Made by a program: the position numbers and the translations under genes. Shown piece after piece: positions 60,948 to 64,000 of a stretch of DNA of 64,000 nt; within the stretch, counting starts at the first letter, position 1, and each line of letters begins with the position of its first letter. The DNA is from Sphingomonas glaciei. Its GTDB lineage: Bacteria; Pseudomonadota; Alphaproteobacteria; Sphingomonadales; Sphingomonadaceae. Below the pieces are notes generated by a model that worked only from the letters and a program-made list of their open reading frames with translations, had not been told where the DNA came from and made no database searches. Location: contig NZ_CP097253.1 in assembly GCF_023380025.1 (NCBI RefSeq), positions 124,001 through 188,000 of the forward strand, in the 5' to 3' direction.

Positions 60948-63005
60948 ATGATCAAGCGCTCCCTCCTGCTGGCGGCCGCTGCCGCCGTCCTCGCCCCCAC
61001 CGTCACCGCCGCCCGGCCGATGACCGCCACCGACATGCACATGATGCGCCGCCTGGGCGCGCCCGAAGTCTCGCCCGACGGCAAGATTGCGGTGTTCACC
61101 CTGTCGACCACCGACCTTGCCGCCAACAAGCGCAACAATGTCCTCCACAGCCTCGACCTGACCCGCGCCGGAGCCGCGCCGCAACCGATCGCTGGCGCCG
61201 AGGGCGCGCACGACGCGGTGTTCGGACCCGACGGTGCGCTCTATTTCCTCAAGGCTGTGGGCGAGCGCGACCAGCTGCACCGGATGCCGATCGGCGGCGC
61301 CGCGCAGGTGATGAGTGACTTCGGCGCCGACATCTCGGGCTTCAAGATTAGCCCCGACGGCAAGCGCGTCCTTGTCTGGGCCGACCAGCGCGACTGCCCC
61401 GACCTCGCCTGCGCCGCGACCACCTTCGCCGCCAAGGAGCCGGGGTCGGGCCGGGTCTACGATCAGCTATTCGTGCGCCACTGGGACACCTGGGCCGAGC
61501 CTGGCGTCAAGAGCCGGATCTACACCTTCGACGTCGCGGGCGGGAAGCTGCAGGGCTTCGGCACGCGCGTCACCGGCGCGCTGGTCGGGGACACGCCGTC
61601 CAAGCCGTTCGGCGGGGGCGAGGAGATCAGCTGGTCGAGGGACGGCCGCACCGTCTTCTTCGCGCTGCGCGAAGCGGGCCGGATCGAGCCTACTTCGACC
61701 AACCTCGACGTGTTCGCCGCGCCCGCCGACGGATCGGGCCAGCCGACCAACCTAACTCCCGATAATGACGGCACCGACACCCTGCCGACTGTCTCGCCCG
61801 ATGGCCGCACCCTGACCTATGTCTCGATGGCTCGCGCTGGCTATGAGGCCGACCGCCAGGTGCTGATGCTGCGCGACCTTGCCACCGGGCGGGTCCGTGC
61901 TCTGACCCAAGGCTGGGACCGCTCGGTTGGCTCGATCGAGTGGGCTCCCGACAATCGCTCGATTCTGGTCACCACCGGCGACACGCTGGAGCATCCGATC
62001 TTCCGCGTCGATGTCGCGAGCGGGCGGGTCACCCGCCTGACCGCCGACGGCAATGCCGGCAATGTCCAGGCGCTGCCGAACGGCGGGGTGCTCTACACCT
62101 CCAACAGCATCCAGGCCCCCGACGACCTCTACCTCCTCCGCGGCCGCGCCAAGCCGGTTCAGCTGACAGCCGTCAACAAGACGCTGCTGGCTGAACTCGA
62201 CCCGGTCACCGTGGATCGCTTCAGCTTCGCCGGTGCGAATGGCGACAAGGTGTGGGGGATCAAGGTCAAGCCGGTGGTCAACCACCCGCTGCCGGTCGCC
62301 TTCGTCGTCCATGGCGGACCGCAGGGCAGTTTCGGCAACGGCTGGTCCTACCGCTGGAACCCGCGGGTTATGGCCTCGATGGGGATGGGCGTGGTCAGCG
62401 TCGATTTTCACGGGTCCACCGGTTACGGCCAGGCCTTCACCGACAGCATCCAGAACGACTGGGGCGGAAAGCCGCTGCAGGACCTCCAGCTCGGCCTCGC
62501 TTACGCCACGGCGCAGGACAAGCAGCTTCAGGCCGACAACGCCTGCGCGCTCGGCGCCAGCTATGGCGGCTACATGATGAACTGGATCGCCGGCCAGTGG
62601 CCCGACCGGTTCAAGTGCCTGGTCCAGCATGACGGCGTGTTCGACGCCCGCGCCATGGCCTACGAGACCGAGGAGCTATGGTTCGACGAGTGGGAACATG
62701 GCGGCAAGACCTATTACGAGGATCCCGCCGCGTTCGAGCGCTGGAACCCGGTCAACCACGTCGCCAAGTGGAAGACCCCGATGCTCGTGATCACCGGCGA
62801 GAAGGATTACCGCATTCCCTACACCCAGGGGATCGCCTCCTTCACCGCCCTCCAGCGCCGCAACATCCCGTCCAAGCTGGTCGTCTTCCCCGACGAGAAC
62901 CACTGGGTGCTGAAGCCGCAGAATTCGATCCAATGGTATCGCGAGGTCCAGCGCTGGATGAAGCAGTGGACTGGCGGTCAGCCGACGATGGGCACCGCCA
63001 ACTGA
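60948..63005 (+). CDS. S9-family prolyl oligopeptidase-type peptidase, exported
   Basis: The 685-residue protein starts with a signal peptide ([17 protein letters not shown]). A seven-bladed propeller follows (roughly residues 40-400), and a C-terminal alpha/beta-hydrolase. The triad is Ser538 in GASYGGYM, Asp620 in GEKDYRIPY and His652 in DENHWVLKP. It is similar to acylaminoacyl/dipeptidyl peptidases and probably acts on short peptides in the periplasm. The ATG at 60948 is used because it gives the signal peptide. It is 45 bp after popZ. Confidence 0.93.
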   Translation: MIKRSLLLAAAAAVLAPTVTAARPMTATDMHMMRRLGAPEVSPDGKIAVFTLSTTDLAANKRNNVLHSLDLTRAGAAPQPIAGAEGAHDAVFGPDGALYFLKAVGERDQLHRMPIGGAAQVMSDFGADISGFKISPDGKRVLVWADQRDCPDLACAATTFAAKEPGSGRVYDQLFVRHWDTWAEPGVKSRIYTFDVAGGKLQGFGTRVTGALVGDTPSKPFGGGEEISWSRDGRTVFFALREAGRIEPTSTNLDVFAAPADGSGQPTNLTPDNDGTDTLPTVSPDGRTLTYVSMARAGYEADRQVLMLRDLATGRVRALTQGWDRSVGSIEWAPDNRSILVTTGDTLEHPIFRVDVASGRVTRLTADGNAGNVQALPNGGVLYTSNSIQAPDDLYLLRGRAKPVQLTAVNKTLLAELDPVTVDRFSFAGANGDKVWGIKVKPVVNHPLPVAFVVHGGPQGSFGNGWSYRWNPRVMASMGMGVVSVDFHGSTGYGQAFTDSIQNDWGGKPLQDLQLGLAYATAQDKQLQADNACALGASYGGYMMNWIAGQWPDRFKCLVQHDGVFDARAMAYETEELWFDEWEHGGKTYYEDPAAFERWNPVNHVAKWKTPMLVITGEKDYRIPYTQGIASFTALQRRNIPSKLVVFPDENHWVLKPQNSIQWYREVQRWMKQWTGGQPTMGTAN

Positions 63006-63051
63006 GCCACACAGTTGTTTCGGCGGTTGGCTCTCGCTAACCGCCGCAACC

Positions 63052-64000
63052 ATGAGCGACCTTCCCAAGACCTTCGAACCCGGCCCGATCGAAACCCGCT
63101 GGTACGGGCATTGGGAGGAGAGCGGCGCCTTCCGCCCGGCGCGCCCCGACGCCGAGCCGTTCACCATCGTCATGCCGCCGCCCAACGTCACGGGCAGCCT
63201 CCACATCGGCCACGCGCTCGACAACACGCTGCAGGACATCCTCGTCCGCCGCGCCCGGATGCAGGGCAAGGATGCGCTCTGGGTCGTGGGCACCGACCAT
63301 GCCGGAATCGCCACCCAGATGGTGGTCGAGCGGCAGCTCAACGCGCAGCAGCAGAAGCGCACCGACTTCACTCGCGATCAGTTCGTCGACAAGGTGTGGG
63401 AGTGGAAACACGAAAGCGGCGGCCAGATCACCCGTCAGCTCCGCCGCCTCGGCGCCTCCTGCGACTGGAGCAATGAGCGCTTCACCATGGACGAGGGCTT
63501 CTCCAAGGCCGTCCTCCACACCTTCGTCGAGCTTCACAAGCGCGGCCGCATCTACCGCGATAAGCGCCTGGTGAACTGGGATCCCAAGTTCCAGACCGCC
63601 ATTTCCGACCTCGAGGTCGAGACCCGCGACCAGGCCGGCAAGTTCTGGACCCTGCGCTATCCGCTATCCGATGGCAGCGGCCATATCGAGGTCGCCACCA
63701 CCCGGCCCGAGACGATGCTCGCCGACATGGCGGTGGCGGTGCACCCGACCGACGAGCGCTACACCGGGCTGGTGGGCAAGCAGATCAAGCTGCCGATCAC
63801 CGGCCGCCTGATCCCGATCGTCACCGACGAGCATGCCGATCCCGAACTAGGGAGCGGCGCGGTCAAGATCACGCCGGGCCACGATTTCAACGACTTCGAG
63901 GTCGGCAAGCGCGCCGGTTTCAAGGCCGGCGACATGCTCAACATGCTCAATGCCGCGGCCAATATCTGCCAGACCGCCGACGGCCTGGTCCCAGCCGAGC
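63052..64000 (+). CDS. valS: Valyl-tRNA synthetase (3' end outside window)
   Basis: The first 316 codons are visible. It shows [17 protein letters not shown] with the class I HIGH signature near residue 45, [14 protein letters not shown], and the start of the editing domain ([18 protein letters not shown] and [19 protein letters not shown]). The KMSKS motif lies beyond the window edge. The ATG at 63052 begins with the usual [14 protein letters not shown]. It is 46 bp after the S9 peptidase stop. Confidence 0.97.
   Translation, partial: MSDLPKTFEPGPIETRWYGHWEESGAFRPARPDAEPFTIVMPPPNVTGSLHIGHALDNTLQDILVRRARMQGKDALWVVGTDHAGIATQMVVERQLNAQQQKRTDFTRDQFVDKVWEWKHESGGQITRQLRRLGASCDWSNERFTMDEGFSKAVLHTFVELHKRGRIYRDKRLVNWDPKFQTAISDLEVETRDQAGKFWTLRYPLSDGSGHIEVATTRPETMLADMAVAVHPTDERYTGLVGKQIKLPITGRLIPIVTDEHADPELGSGAVKITPGHDFNDFEVGKRAGFKAGDMLNMLNAAANICQTADGLVPAE

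Overview
This is a chromosomal window from a high-GC alphaproteobacterium, most likely a sphingomonad (Sphingomonadaceae). Supporting signs are the gene orders rimP-nusA-ylxR-infB-rbfA / truB-rpsO-pnp and tsaB-rimI-mucR-fur-plsC-miaB-phoH-ybeY-corC, a Fur without the CxxC motif, a Ros/MucR regulator, a PopZ-type DUF2497 protein, a PEPxxWA-CTERM protein, and a dispersed palindrome (TGTCCGC, then about 12 nt, then GCGGACA) that I recall from sphingomonad genomes. Most of the DNA is tightly packed housekeeping sequence with many 1-4 base start/stop overlaps. I see no transposase, integrase, phage gene, CRISPR array or rRNA. The only tRNA found is tRNA-Cys, and no gap between genes exceeds about 240 bp.

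Layout. 0-4.6 kb: a partial beta-helix-like lipoprotein, a small exported TPR-like protein, a haem-oxygenase-like iron protein, a methyltransferase and an HWE/HisKA_2 histidine kinase. 4.7-17.1 kb (minus strand): pnp, rpsO, truB, tdk, then a small accessory islet (NUDIX hydrolase and small proteins among three repeat copies), then rbfA, infB, ylxR, nusA, rimP. 17.2-23.3 kb: a GtrA flippase-like protein and a GT2 polyprenyl-phosphate glycosyltransferase, divergent from three tandem GT-C-like membrane glycosyltransferases. 23.3-24.8 kb: a type III polyketide synthase with an isoprenylcysteine-methyltransferase-like enzyme. 24.9-30.8 kb: a PQQ-type sugar dehydrogenase lipoprotein, CsbD, lnt, metK, a DUF2231 membrane protein and trmB. 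30.8-37.6 kb (minus): the tsaB-to-corC cluster.

37.7-42.0 kb: a quinone oxidoreductase and a very large exported TolB-propeller/amidohydrolase. 42.2-47.9 kb: a DDAH-like amidinohydrolase, then a two-strand cluster of a TIGR04282-type glycosyltransferase, a sterol-desaturase-like hydroxylase, a DUF1499 membrane protein, an MTA phosphorylase-family enzyme, a TIGR04283-type glycosyltransferase and a radical SAM protein. 47.9-51.3 kb: lipoprotein MsrA and MsrB and a TVP38/disulfide-oxidoreductase fusion. 51.4-54.6 kb: a serralysin-type RTX protease with six exact 56-residue repeats, then a PEPxxWA-CTERM protein. 55.1-64 kb: tRNA-Cys, a double M16 peptidase, pcm, a TolC-type channel, popZ, an S9 peptidase and the start of valS.

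The best candidates for little-described biology are: (a) the GtrA/GT2 pair with three GT-C paralogues, which looks like a polyprenyl-phosphate-sugar surface glycosylation cassette; (b) the phosphorylase / radical SAM / twin-glycosyltransferase cluster, which resembles arsenosugar-type chemistry but lacks arsM and a recognisable arsS; and (c) the two-gene type III PKS locus. All functions are inferred from sequence read by eye; no database search was run.
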